Shown here: positions 33,540-45,399 of the stretch, piece after piece
How the letters are laid out: each line of letters starts with the position of its first letter
How positions within the stretch are numbered: the stretch's first letter is position 1
Assembly: GCF_030272615.1 (NCBI RefSeq)
Contig: NC_081415.1
Coordinates: 373,467,009 to 373,531,008 of the forward strand
Reading direction: 5' to 3'
DNA length: 64,000 bases
Source: Cryptomeria japonica
Taxonomy: Eukaryota; Streptophyta; Pinopsida; Cupressales; Cupressaceae
Translations under genes and position numbers: made by a program
The notes under the pieces: model-generated
Told to the model about the DNA's origin: nothing
What the model saw: only the letters and a program-made list of their open reading frames with translations
Databases searched by the model: none

Positions 33540-35445
33540 GTGATGCAGAGTCGACAGTATCCATTGATTACGTGGGAGAACAGACCCGACTACTTCATGT
33601 TGCAATACAGACTCAGGAGTATTAACAAAGATACACTAGCAGGACTTGGATTATACTACATCACATACATGCCCGAGATTAGGGCAAACACAAGACTGCT
33701 CACCGCATTGGCAGAGCGATGGCATTCAGAGACTTCTTCATTCCATCTGCCGACTAGAGAGGCGACGGTGACACTAGAGGACGTGTGGCGTATCCTTCGC
33801 ATTCTGATTCATGGGGAGATGGTAGTATATGACCCATGGATAGGGAGAGACTCATTGTGTAGATTATTTCAGTGCGATGCAGATGACCTCGATATCATAG
33901 AGAGGGAGATCTGCTGGGAGACCATGGCAGCAAAGTACGATCAGCAATATGTGGTGATAGCAGTGGTTATAGCATGCCTATTAGCAGGGGACAGACAAGG
34001 ACATGGATTCCCTATTGGATGGGGAAGAGTGCTAGAGCAGATGGCGATAGAGGGGACTATATATGCATGGGGACCATGTGTACTTGCTATGCTATATTTT
34101 CAGTTGCATCAGATAGCATATCAGAGGGTTCAGACTTTGAGCTGTGGGGTCACACTGTTGCAGGTATGGGCATTTGCAGGTATGGGCATTTGAGCACATA
34201 GCCATATGTCGACCAATTGCAGAGAGACAGGTAGTACCACATTGACCATATGTGTACTGTTATGGGGGAATGCTAAGACAGGGTCCATTTGGATACATAT
34301 TGTATTGGTGACATGAGCTAGACAGATTGAGAGATTTCACATGGAGGACATATCATGATTGCCCTGGATGATCAGATGATAGTGATGAGCTACCGTATTG
34401 TAGACAGGAGAGATACCTGATTGGGTGACTAGTGAACCACCAGAGAGTGATTGAGATGTACCTTCCAGAGAGAGTCAGACGATAGTTTGGAGAGAGATAG
34501 GATGTACCGATAGGGAATGCACACTTTGCCCGATCTCACAGAGAGACGAGTTAGTGGGGGAGGATGATTCAGCCACACATAGCATATACTGACTTCACAC
34601 AGCTACAGTAGAGATAGTGGGATTGGAGATCAGATGTTGTAGATGTCGAGATGACAGAGGAGTATGAGTGATGGTTTGCATGACGGCGGCCAGTGCCATT
34701 GACGGATCGTGATATTCCGGTACCTAGGAGATAGGAGGACTTCCCACTCGTTGGAGAGGAGAAGGAGGATGATGAGGATGGAGATAATGAGGAGGGAGAT
34801 GATGAGGATGGAGATGACAAGGAGGGAGATGATGAGGACAAGGTGAATGAGGAGAGTTCTAGGTGCATGCAGCGAGATGAGCCAGATCCAGCAGATTAGG
34901 AGGCATTGCAGGATATACCCATAGGGCAGGAGACAACGAGCATAGAGGAGATGCAAACATGTAGGGCCACCATAGCGAGTCAGCATGATTGCATTGCCAC
35001 ATTAGAGAGACATAATGCTATCTTGAGGATAGAGTAGGAGCAGTGGTCAACTAAGAGGGATACATTCAGAGCAGAGATAACCAAGCTGACAGTGGCTCGG
35101 GATACAGCGATAGCCCAGGCACAGCAAGCAGAGCAGAGAGTGACCGAGTATGTTGGGTCGATTAGGGATGCTAGTGTGCGTGAGATGGCACAGATGTTAT
35201 TAGAGGTAGGAGATGAGATGCACCATTTGAGGACTCTATATGAGAGTGCAGTTCCACCAGAATAGAGAGTAGCATCATATCGGTCATGATCGAGGACAGA
35301 GAGCAGGCAACGCCAGGAGGGGTGAGTGGACCTATGAAACCACCACAGCCAGGACTAGGGACAGGAGGGGTGGAATCCTCGAGACATGGCAGGGATGAGG
35401 AGGATAGAGGGAGCACCTAGAGACAGAGGCACGTGCTCCTTATGA
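33540..35445 (+). pseudogene. Antisense ORF with plant mobile domain in the 13-kb element
   Basis: Starts MMQSRQYPLITWENRPDYF. The domain shows LLTALAERWHSETSSFHL, ATVTLEDVWRILRI, YVVIAVVIACLLAGDRQ and QVWAF-E-H-I-A-I-C-R-P, matching the copy at 13534-15320 and the plant mobile domain family. A 16-bp tandem duplication at 34159-34190 shifts the frame. Beyond it the shifted frame runs to TGA at 35443-35445 with scattered premature stops, through an acidic stretch (EEKEDDEDGDNEEGDDEDGD, about 34760) and a coiled-coil-like tail (AEITKLTVARDTAIAQAQQA, about 35075). Full length would be about 630 residues. A role in transposition is unproven; the domain also occurs in host genes, but position and strand match known antisense extra ORFs of Tat elements. 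Confidence 0.8.
34159..34190 (+). repeat. 16-bp tandem duplication causing a frameshift
   Basis: tgcaggtatgggcatt occurs twice in a row (34159-34174, 34175-34190). Counting it once restores V-W-A-F-E-H-I-A-I-C-R-P as in the homologue. Confidence 0.92.
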
Positions 35446-37599
35446 TAGGGACATTTGACATTATGTACTCAGCTTGTGGGCCATATATGGGACAGACAGT
35501 CCAATTTTGTACTCTGATACTTTTTTTGTTGATATATGATATGATATGCAGCTATATGATGGGATGCAATGTATTATGGCTTATGTTTACTTTCCATGTA
35601 TGGATGTCTTATGCATTGTCTATGTACTATTTTTGGAACATGTATGAATTTTGTTTATGTTTTTGATGCATGTATAAGATGAAATGGATAAAATGCTTTG
35701 TATGGGCTTGGTATATTGCAAATGTACTAACCCATGAATGCAGCATGTAGCTTATTTATTTGGAGATCAGAGAACTAGATTGGATGGACTACCAAGACTG
35801 ACGAAAGAAATGTTAGTAAGAAGAAATTAGACAGAGGACAGTTAGAGATGAACGAAAACTTGCTTTCGCAAATGCACATAAGTAGGTGAGAACCTTTATT
35901 TATTGTAGCAAAGCGGATGCAGAGCATCATGGCATTGAAGGCCAGAGCTAGAACACAACCCCTTTGACAAAAGATAGACACATCGCACACAAGGAATGAG
36001 TGAAGCATCCTAGGGTGCATACATCAAGGGTCGAGGTATGTGTGGCATTCACAAAGCAAACGTACTTATCACAGACACCCAATAATATAGTTGCCCCAGT
36101 TTGTGACAAACATTCCACAAATAGAAAACACAACAAAAAAGGAAAGGAAAAGGGACCATGAACCATCCCAGTCACTCTAAATCACTTAGTGACATCATTG
36201 AGCAACATAGGAAAATGATTGAAGCCAAAGATAAACCAATAAAAAGATAAGATGCACAAATTCAACCAAGTCAAACAAACATTCTGATCGTCATTGTCAA
36301 AGGTGGAAAACAAGAATGATCATGTTGTCTGGTTTCAGGGAATGCGGTACCCTGTCTAAGACAGGACACGGTCTGGTTTTGAGTATACCACACCCTGTAT
36401 AAGACCCATGATAATAGTGACAAGGATAATTGATATTGATGTTGATTCATTTTTCAGGACTTTATTTGACTTTTTAGGGATTTTTTCAGGACATTATTCA
36501 ATTTTTAGGGATTTTTTCAGGACATTATATGATTTTTTTTTTGAATTATTTCTGGACATTTTTTGAATGTTTTTAGGCTTATTTCAGGACATTTTTTCAA
36601 TGTTTTTGGATTATTTCAGGACATTTTTCAATTTTTATGATTTTGCCCCCAGTGTCTAGCAAGGCAAGGAATATGACAGGTGAATAAATAGGCTTTCTAA
36701 AATGATGATGGATAGAGGGAAGACAAAGGCCTTTTATCATAGAGACAATACAGATGCAATTTTCAAGGGCTATTGCATGATGGGAAAAGAGACTGGATAT
36801 GACAATGTAAAGTAGTGACATGGCATGAGGGACATGTCAAGAGGTTTTTGAAACCATGTTTAAATTTTGCGTCCTTATGTCAAATCAAGATCAAGGAATG
36901 AAAAAGAGTGTATGGATAGCGATAAGATATGGATAGGATAAGCAAGACCAAGAATGGATAAGGGACATGGACTGAAGGTCGGGGTAGGCTAAGGGATAGT
37001 GGCAGAAAGTTGCAATAAGCCAGGGAATATGGATGAAAGGTTGTAATAAGCAAATGGATAAATACCAAAATCTATGATGGACTAAAAGCTGCAAACAAGA
37101 TGCATGATGCTCATGAAGATCCTCAGCCTTGTCAAGATCAAAGGTGGAAAGGGAAACTGGACATGAGGGACAATAGGATATGAAGGGTATGACATGGTAT
37201 GATAGGATAATGAAGGGCAATAGGATATGAAGGAGGAAACCTGCCCCCAAGTGTGGTGTGCAAGAAGTTCATAGATTACGCATGATGTCTGTTTGCCAGG
37301 TTTTCATCATGGTACTTGCCCAAGGTGTCTATTTGCTAGGTTTTCACCAGTGGACAAATTATTTTTGCTTTACTTTTTTTTTCTTTTGTCTTTTTTTTTC
37401 ACTTTTTTTTTTTTGGTATTTTGACTTTTTCAATAGAAGATGGACACATGATAGGGGATGGAAGAAGGACTCAATCATTTTTTATTTTTTATTTTTGGAT
37501 AGTAGCCTTGAAAGAAAAAGGACCATGACCTTTAAAAGTATGCTCAAAGATGTTGGTCGGATAAGGACATGGAAAATAAGATGAAACTAAGGCAAGGAT
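35446..37599. other. Spacer of the 13-kb element with tandem repeats
   Basis: No convincing gene. It holds a doubled phrase tgtctggtttcaggg / acggtctggttttgag (36338-36380) resembling the minisatellite at 47490-49040, an array of tttcaggacatt units at 36450-36645, and T-rich runs at 37365-37420. Small ORFs here lack any recognisable motif. Confidence 0.5.
36450..36645. repeat. Tandem repeat with tttcaggacatt core
   Basis: About six units of roughly 30-36 bp, each with ttcaggacatt followed by a T-rich stretch and tttttaggg or a variant. Located between the antisense ORF and the Pro-rich ORF. Confidence 0.8.
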
Positions 37600-40524
37600 T
37601 TATGTAAAGGATTGGATCAAAGGGATCGAAGGATGGAAAATATGCATTGGATAATGGATAGGGTATTGGAAGAACTGTGCTTGAGTGGATAGAAATGTTG
37701 GCAAGATTGACATTGGCACACACCTTGAGGGGTGATGGACTGATGGAGGAAAAGTGGGTTTTGGATATGGAGATTTTGATGAAGGAATAGCTAGGGATTT
37801 GTGAGATTTGGATGGAGGAATAACTTGGGATTTTGGGACATAAGGGCCCAAAATGGATGAAGAAGGTGATGGAGGAACAAATTTGAGAGGGTTGGATGGA
37901 GGAATAGCAACTTTGGATGCCAAGTTGGATGTTTCTTTAGGCTGTTGTGCTTCAAGGAGCTGCTTAGGGATCCACATGGTTTTTGATTTTTCATGCTTTT
38001 GTGGTTCCTTAGAGTGCATTTCTTGCACAAGGGATTTAGGAACCCATATATATTTTGACTTTTCTTTATTTTTCTCAGTGGGCCTTTGTGGCCTTTTGGA
38101 TATTTCTTTTTCTTTATAGATCATATCGTTCTTTGTTTTGACATGTCGATTATATTGGACATGTTGATCCTTGAATACATGTGGATTTCTAGACTTATGA
38201 CTTTTATACTTGGCATCCAAATTGCTTGGAGGGGGAAAGGAATGCATGGATGGATATGAATGAAATGGACTTCTTTTGGATTGATTAAATTTACTCAAGG
38301 ATGTGTGCTTTTGCTGACCTTGCATAGAGGATGAAGGGATATAAGGACCTAAGATGGATGGAAAGTATGATGGGGAAGGTGTATGTTTTGATTTTGATGG
38401 AGGGATACCAACGTCTTGAGAGTGAGTTGTGTAGACATGACCCTTAAGATATTCTTTGATATGGAGGGGTTCTTTCTTATGGAGATCTACTCCTTTGCCT
38501 TTATGAATATCTTGACTTGTAGGATACTCTTTTCTTTGGGAAGAAGATGTGAATCCATTATGACGTGGATATGATATGAGAGAAATAATGAGATCTTGAA
38601 GTGGATCGGATTGCACCAAAGTGGAAGAACCCATTATGCATGTCAAGGGTTCATGAACATCTTGCACTGACATGTTAGAATCATGAGGGGGATTAGGATC
38701 ATGAGGGGGGCTAGGATTGTGTAGTGGACATGGCTCAATGATAGGCTCTTCAAGAGATGGAATGGGAGAAATAATGGGATCATCAAAAGAAATGAGACCT
38801 TGGAGTGGATATGCTGGATTAGGATGTGGAGATGGAGGAACAAAAGGATCTTGTGGAGGATTTAAATGAATAATTTGATCTTGACAAGGAGGAAGACCAT
38901 TGGATTCCTCTTTAAAAGGGCTCTTCTCTTGACTTTCAATGGGATCATTGAAAAGGATGGAAGGGATATCATGATCTTTCTTTGGAAGTGGAATGTCAAT
39001 GGGATTTGATAGGACACGTTTTTCATGAAATGGAAGGGGATCATTTGGGATTGGATGGATTGGGATATCTTGATCTTCCTTAGGGAATGGAGTGTCAATA
39101 GGACTTTGGATAGGGTGGACAAGAATAGAGGAATCATCGTGAGTGTCTGGGAACATGGGGTCCTGGTCAACAATTGGATAGGATGATAAGGTTTCAGGAT
39201 CTTGATCTTGATCTGTTTCAAGACATGTTTCTTCATGCTCTAAATTATCCTCTTGACATGGGGTTGGACTTTGGATATGCATGGGGGATTCTGATAGGGG
39301 ATCGATGTTTTGGCATGAAGGAAATGCACTTTGAACATTTGTGATGGATTCTGGCAAGGAATCAATGCTTGAACATGAGGAAGAGGGACTTCAAATGGGG
39401 TCCTCTAAAATAGGTAATGGCAATAAAGTGCATGGTGGCATTGGGTCTTGTATTTCTGAAACATGACAAGGATGTGCATCATGAATTGGATTATCTTGGC
39501 AATCAATTATGGATAGCCCTTGGATAATTTCATCCCTGGGTGTATTGTTTGATGAGGACAATATGGAAGGTTCTTGGGAAACTTCTAAAGGTGTAGGGAT
39601 AGATGCCACTAGAGAGTCAATTTGTTTGTGGGGGGATGAGGCATTGCTAGATATAAGTGTATTATCTTGATCTTCCTCAAAGAACTCACTTGGTAATTTC
39701 CTTAAGATCCTTGCAACAAGGCCACCTTTCTTTTGAGGTTTTGACATAGTTGTATCTGGAATTTGAACTTGTTTGGAAAGGAGTTGGTTCTGGTCTGATG
39801 TCATGTTTTGATTTCAAACTAGATGTTGATCAAATTGGTTTGACATGTTCAAAATATGGCTTGGTGCATGTTGCAAGTTTTGTTTTTGAATTTGTGATTA
39901 TAGTTGTTGACATTGATATGTTGATTGAACTTGTTGATATTCCACCATTGGTTGAACTATTTGTGGACATTGTATAGTTGGTTGGACATATTGTTGAAAT
40001 TGGACCATTGGTTGTGTTGGTTGTATATGTTGGACCATTGGTTGTGTCTATTGGATATATTGTTGATTCGAGATTTGATTGAATGAGATTTGACCAAATA
40101 AATTTTGATTTGGGACTTGATTGAAATTTGTGCTTGCTTTTTGAAACTGTTTCATCATCTCTATTTGAGAGATGAGAGCTAGTATGTCTGATCGTTCGAT
40201 AAGATCTTTTACATCAATTGGCTCAAATTTTGGGTTTGGACCTTGAAATTTTTTAAATGTTTTGGACATTTGTGATCTATGCTTCTCAATGTTTTTCACT
40301 TTTTGTTCCAAGATCTCTTTTTCTCGAACTAGTTTTTCCCCTAGTTTTTGTATTTGGAGCCCTATTTCATTATAAAAAGTTTGACCGATATTGCCTTGTT
40401 GTTGGGTTGGATATAATTGTGATTGCCTTGGATTAAAATTAGATTGCATTGTCGGTTGATACATCAAAATTTGTTGCATCATTGGTGCTTGGAACCTTGT
40501 TTCAATAGACATGTCACTATGCAA
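37600..40524 (-). pseudogene. Pro/Ser/His-rich ORF of the 13-kb element, unknown function
   Basis: One frame from ATG 40524 (MHSDMSIETRFQAPMMQQ) to TAA 37600-37602, 974 residues, with no frameshift. It has only a few premature stops: TAG at 40048-40050, two more between 39990 and 39810, and TGA at 39391-39393. 37600-39357 alone is open for 585 codons. The N part is Gln/Met-rich with a charged coiled-coil segment (LVREKEILEQKVKNIEKH). The middle is Pro/His/Asp-rich with repeated P-H-D-P words. The C part is basic and has a duplicated motif, KSKYIWVPKSLVQ and KSKTMWIPKQLLE. No domain is recognised. Its place after the leader is where gag or a Tat ORF1 would sit, so a Gag-like or ORF1-like role is inference. 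Confidence 0.7.
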
Positions 40525-42776
40525 TGTTTTTGGGATTTTTTCATTTTATTTTAAAAGGATGATGTATGATATGCAACTAAATGCAACCTAAATAAATGAA
40601 AATGCAATCTATGGTAAGAATGCAACCTATGTTTTTGTTGTTTTTTCAAGATTTGGACAAACTTTTTGAAATGTAAACTTAAAGACTCAACCTTGGGAAG
40701 TTGGAATGAAGCCAAGACCTTAAAGGACAAAGGACCAAATGACAATAGGACAAATTGACAATGTCTCACCTATATGCTTGGATACTAAGCTAGGTTTAAC
40801 AAAAATGATATTAATGAAAGGATGAATTTTTAGACTAGGTCAAGACTTCTTAACAACAACTTAGGGTATCATCCAAAGTTTTGATTTTTTCAAAATTTGA
40901 CAAACCAAATTTTTGAAACTAAATGGAAGAAGGCAATGATTATGACAATGACTTAGGATATGACATGAAAATGATCTAAGGATATGATATGACCAAATGA
41001 AGCCAAGACAAGATGACAATACAATGATAAGGATATGTGAAGACCAATGACTTGAAATATGCAAAATGCAACCTAGGCAAGACCTAATTTTAGCATGACA
41101 AGGATAATGCACAAATGTCACCTCAATGGAAATCTATCTTGGATATGACAATGAAATGCAAACTTAGGGAAATGATTTTGAGCCTAAGGGCAAAATGAGG
41201 ATGCTTGCAATGAAAAGGACTAAAATGAAGGGAGATGACAATATGCCCTAGGACCTATGTTGGACTATGCAAAACCTAGCCTAAAGTGACATGAATTTTG
41301 AAACAAAGATATTCAATGTTTTGACAAGCCATGTTCAAATGTTGGATGAATACTTGGAATTTGGACTTTTGTTTGGATTTTGTTTTGAATTGGAGGTTGT
41401 TGATTTTGAAAACCCAAGTTGATTATGAGCACTTTTTGAATTTTTATTTTTTTTTATTTAACCTTTGACAATCATGGAAGACAAAGTGTTTGTTTGACTT
41501 TGACTCAAGACAATCAAGCACATTCACAACAAATCCTATGGTTGGCAAGGGCAATATCTGTTGAATCCTCTAACCATAAAATACAAGACTTAGTCGGATA
41601 GCTAGATGCTTGGTAGCACTGGCTCCCCCTTACAGTGCACTCACTTCTCGGGCATACCAAGCTTCGAGTTCAAGGGGCATCACTTCCCAAGAACTTGCTA
41701 TCTCTAACTAAGGAGTACATGAGAGGTGTATTTGGCATGTGCGTATCACAATGTCTAAGCCAACAGATAGAAGGATTTTGGCCTCTAAAAACAAGAGATT
41801 CTAGTAAGGGCATCTGTTCAAGTGGGTATTGATCCGGTGAATAAATCATCGCAATACCATTCTAGCACCCATTGTCTACAACTTTCATTGCATCCATAGT
41901 TATTTAGAGTGGTTCAGAAGAGCTTGGCTTTAGCTCGTCACCACTTTGGGTTGTTCCCTCTCACCAGTGCCTGTGTGAAGTGCCAGGCAAATCAGGAGGC
42001 AGGCCTAATTCTAAGGGTTAAAACATGCAATCAAGCTAAAAACAAAAAAGCATGCATGGTGTTCATTAACCTTTAAGAAATTAAATGTGCAACTACTTTA
42101 AAAAATGCAAGCACAATGTCTTAGTGAGAATCTTTGACCGCGTCCTGCATAAGATTTGTTAGTAGTTGTATTTTTAGTCTTCGTCACACGTAACGCCAAG
42201 ATGTTGCACAGAGAATCAGTACCAAGGAAAAACCAAAATGTAAAAAAAAATAGAATGAAAAATAAAGTAATTTGCAAGTAAAAACAAATGATTTTACCTC
42301 TGTTTTTGGCCTTACACAACCGCAGAATGACTCAACACAAGCGCGAAACTCTTTGAAACAGGCACAAAACCCTTTAACACAAGCACAAAACCCTTTGACA
42401 TAGGCACAAAACTCTTTGACACAGGCACAAAACTCTTTGACACGGTCACAAAACCCTTCTACACAGGCAGAAAACCCATCTACACAAGCACAAAACTCTT
42501 TGACATAGGCACAAAACTCTTTGACATAGGCACAAAACCCTTCTACATAGGCACAAAACCCATCTACACAGGCACAAAATTATTTGACATAGGCACAAAA
42601 CTCTTTGACACATGCACAAAACTCTTTGACACAGGCGTAGGATGTCTTGACATAGGCGTAAGAGTCTCCAGAAAGCTCTGAGTGGCCCTGTTTCTTGAGT
42701 TTTTCACATGCAAATCAGCTCAAAAGCACTCAAAAACATGGTTAAGGGGTTAGTTCACGTCAGGTTCAACAGAAAA
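40525..42776 (-). other. Leader of the 13-kb element
   Basis: No gene signal apart from a tandem array next to the 5' LTR (separate entry). The bases directly inside the LTR (minus strand ttttctgttgaacctgacg) do not match the usual Met- or Arg-tRNA primer sites that I know, so the primer tRNA is unidentified. Confidence 0.55.
42340..42660 (+). repeat. 21-bp tandem repeat beside the 5' LTR
   Basis: About 15 copies of gcacaaaactctttgacacag with variants; unit starts at 42362, 42383 and 42404 are exactly 21 bp apart. The + frame would read A-Q-N-S-L-T-Q per unit, but several units carry TAG where others have CAG. Confidence 0.92.
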
Positions 42777-44244
42777 TGTAGATAGGAATTTGGGAAAACA
42801 TCAAAGCAATATTAGACTAGCTCAATCACAAAAACTAGATTGCAATGATAAGAAATCCTAATTACAATTAATAAAGGCATGAAGATGAAATACTACAATA
42901 AAAAGCAAACCAAATCCTGTATCTCCTTCATGTGGCTCCATTGTTCTTCATTCACCTTCCAATTTGATGTTGTTCTCATCTACAAAGTGCATTTGCAAGT
43001 GGAAAGCAAGTTGTTGATGAAATTTGTAGCATAAGGTTACTCGAAAATGTGATTGATTGATTGACAAAGGAACTCATCCAATTTATAGACAAATTGGAGA
43101 GAGGACAAGATTAGCATGAAGAGATTTGAAAGGAAATTCAAATCAAGAATGGCAAAATTATGACAAGTGTATGACAATTGCTATGCAAGGTGTTATGACA
43201 AATTATGACAAATTATGACAAATTGCTATGCAAGATGTATGACAAAAATTTGAAATAGAAATAGAAATTAGGAGAAATTAGAAAACTAGGTGAATTAATT
43301 AATAATTTTTCATTCATTAATTAATTCACAAAAAGAGGGGGAATTAATTAGCCAATTAAATAAATATTTAATTGTGACAAGAAGACTTAGGATAAATAAA
43401 TAAATTATTTAACCTAGAGGGAAAATGACAAAAAAGATTAAATGAATAAATCATAAAACCCTAGAAGATGAATTAGAAATGCAAGGACGACAATTAGGTC
43501 TTGACAAAAGATAATTGATGTAGGGTCAATTTGAACATGATTATGATTGACAAAGGACCAATGTTGATAAATGATTGAGATTGGTTTGAGAAAAATCAAT
43601 GACAAATTGACCAATTGACAAGGAGACCAATTGATAAGCGCCAATTGACGAGGAACAATGACTAATTGATCCAAATTGACATGATTGAAAAGGACAAAGA
43701 TCAATGACGAATCGATGACAAATCGATCGCAAAATGACGAGATTGATGAGGGCAAGGATCGATGACAAATTGATCGCAAAATGACAAGATTGACAAGGAC
43801 AAGGATCAATGACAAATTGATCGCAAAATGACAAGATTGACAAGAACAAGGATCGATGACAAATTGATCGCAAAATGACAAGATTGACAAGGACAAGGAT
43901 CGATGACAAATCGATTGCAAAATGACAATATTGACAAGAGGACAAAACCCTAATTCTATCATCGATTAGGATTGACGATGTCCAGAATGATGATAAATGA
44001 GCACGCACCATGATGCGACAGGATAAGATCGACCAAAATCATGATTGAAGATTGCTATCGACAAGACCTAATTCGAAAGCGATAAAATGAGGAATGCAGA
44101 AGAAGGACTCGATGCTCGCAAATGATAAAGACCAAGTGTGCAACATAGAAGAAATGTTAATGCGATGCAAGAACCCTAAAATAAGGCAATGCGCAAATGT
44201 TAAAGTATGACTCCGCAAGCGTTGACCATTTTTAGATGTCTACA
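42777..44244 (-). repeat. 5' LTR of the 13-kb element
   Basis: Direct repeat of 31243-32712, with the 47-bp array at about 43720-43935. Ends tagatgtctaca followed by the gaagg duplication. Confidence 0.93.
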
Positions 44245-44249
44245 GAAGG
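44245..44249. repeat. Target-site duplication of the 13-kb element, right copy (gaagg)
   Basis: Identical to 31238-31242. LTR A resumes with tatacctttccatc. Confidence 0.92.
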
Positions 44250-44821
44250 TATACCTTTCCATCATTTATTTCAAGCATTTGTAATATTTCATTCAAGGTT
44301 GATTCCAAACTAGGGTTTGACTTAGGAAAACCCCTATTCCCAATATTTTTTCCCTTCTTTCGGAGTGCAAGAAGCAAGTGTGCAGCTTTTCTTCTTAGAT
44401 TAAGCTTCATTTATAGAGATGGAAAAACACTTTTCAACGTGCGAAAAATTTAGAGGACCAAGAGGCAGTGCCATGGTCCCTTCTTTTTCAGGACATTTTT
44501 GTAGGGAAGATTTGAATCAGCTCATATTAATCAGATCCAGGTGCATGACGAAATCCTGAACCTCTAGCTCATTATTTTTTCAATTTTGTCTTCTATTCCA
44601 ACACTTTACCCTAAATCAACTTTTCAACTTACCAAAGAGGGAAAAGCATAGCATAATCAATCAATCCACTTAGTATTCAATCCTTATTTGATTTGTGATT
44701 GGATCTAGTGGATTCCTCCCCTCTTTTGAATGTAAATGAATTCCTCCCCTAAAAGCAAAAATTGATTTGGTGATTTCTCCTTCTATGTAGCAAATTGCCA
44801 AATCAAATTTTCCCCTTTACA

Positions 44822-45399
44822 GCATGAACATGACAAAACCCTAATCACACACATATGCTTGCATAATAATTGACATGAATTTTCTCCATAATGGTTAAAT
44901 GATGAATATGTAGCCTTGAAGATCTCTGAAAATGCTTGATGAATGCTTCACAGGTGCACAAATACTTTAGGTAGATAATGATTGGAGTCTCAGATCTAAA
45001 ATGAATTGATATAATGTCCTTATATAGGGATTTCTAAGTAAATTATCAATTATGCTGACCTCCAATGATCATGTATAGCCAGAGGAATGAATTCTTGTTG
45101 AGGAAATACAAAACTCACCCCATTTTAAATTTGGGCCCCTTTAAGGGGGACCATGGTGTTTTAGCCTGGCATGGTCCAGACCAAGATGTACCATGACCTA
45201 GTCCAACCACAAAGGGGACCAAAATAAGATGCCAAGGAGGTGGGTACCACTCTATCAGACCCACAATAAGTTTCTCATGACATCAAAGCTGGGTAATTAA
45301 CACAAATCTAACCTAGAAAGGGGATGAGGATAAATCATGGTAAAGTGGAAGCACAAACATGAGGTGTAAATTGGACCAGTGAAAATTTATGACACTAGA
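44822..45399 (-). repeat. Ty3 LTR fragment 'D', inverse orientation
   Basis: Same LTR family as A and B, but minus. It runs from gcatgaacatgacaaaaccc to the LTR start at 45399 and is cut on the left where LTR A ends. A purine tract (minus strand taaagtgggggctaaa, 45400-45414) follows on its internal side. Confidence 0.75.

Larger units (their letters stand above)
31243..44244 (-). mobile_element. 13-kb non-autonomous LTR retrotransposon with antisense plant-mobile-domain ORF, no pol
   Basis: LTRs of 1470 and 1468 bp with TGTAGA...TCTACA ends, a perfect gaagg duplication and a purine tract next to the left LTR, so the orientation is minus. In element order: 5' LTR (44244-42777), leader with 21-bp tandem repeats, a Pro-rich ORF (40524-37600), a repeat-rich spacer, an ORF on the opposite strand with plant mobile domain (33540-35445), polypurine tract, 3' LTR (32712-31243). 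No protease, RT or integrase signature is seen. Shared polypurine tract and antisense ORF suggest a Tat derivative that lost gag-pol and depends on a relative. Nine differences in the first ~225 LTR bases, by eye (about 96 % identity), make it younger than the Copia insertions here. Confidence 0.88.
29423..44821 (+). repeat. Ty3 3' LTR 'A', split by two nested insertions
   Basis: Starts tgcaacatcctaaaattg and ends cccctttaca at 44821. Pieces are 29423-29639, 30835-31242 and 44250-44821. Removing the solo Copia-type LTR, the 13-kb element and their duplicated bases leaves 1197 bp. This aligns end to end, as reverse complement, with the 1181-bp solo LTR at 47720-48900. It includes the phrases gtacccttt-caattttgacc, gggaccccttaaccct, tataaggaggt (likely near the TATA box and transcription start) and gattcctcccctcttttg. 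Confidence 0.85.

Noticed and set aside
33540..34193. Host plant-mobile-domain gene
   Set aside because: It lies within a 13-kb LTR element in the antisense position seen in Tat elements, and its relative at 13534-15320 has the same setting.
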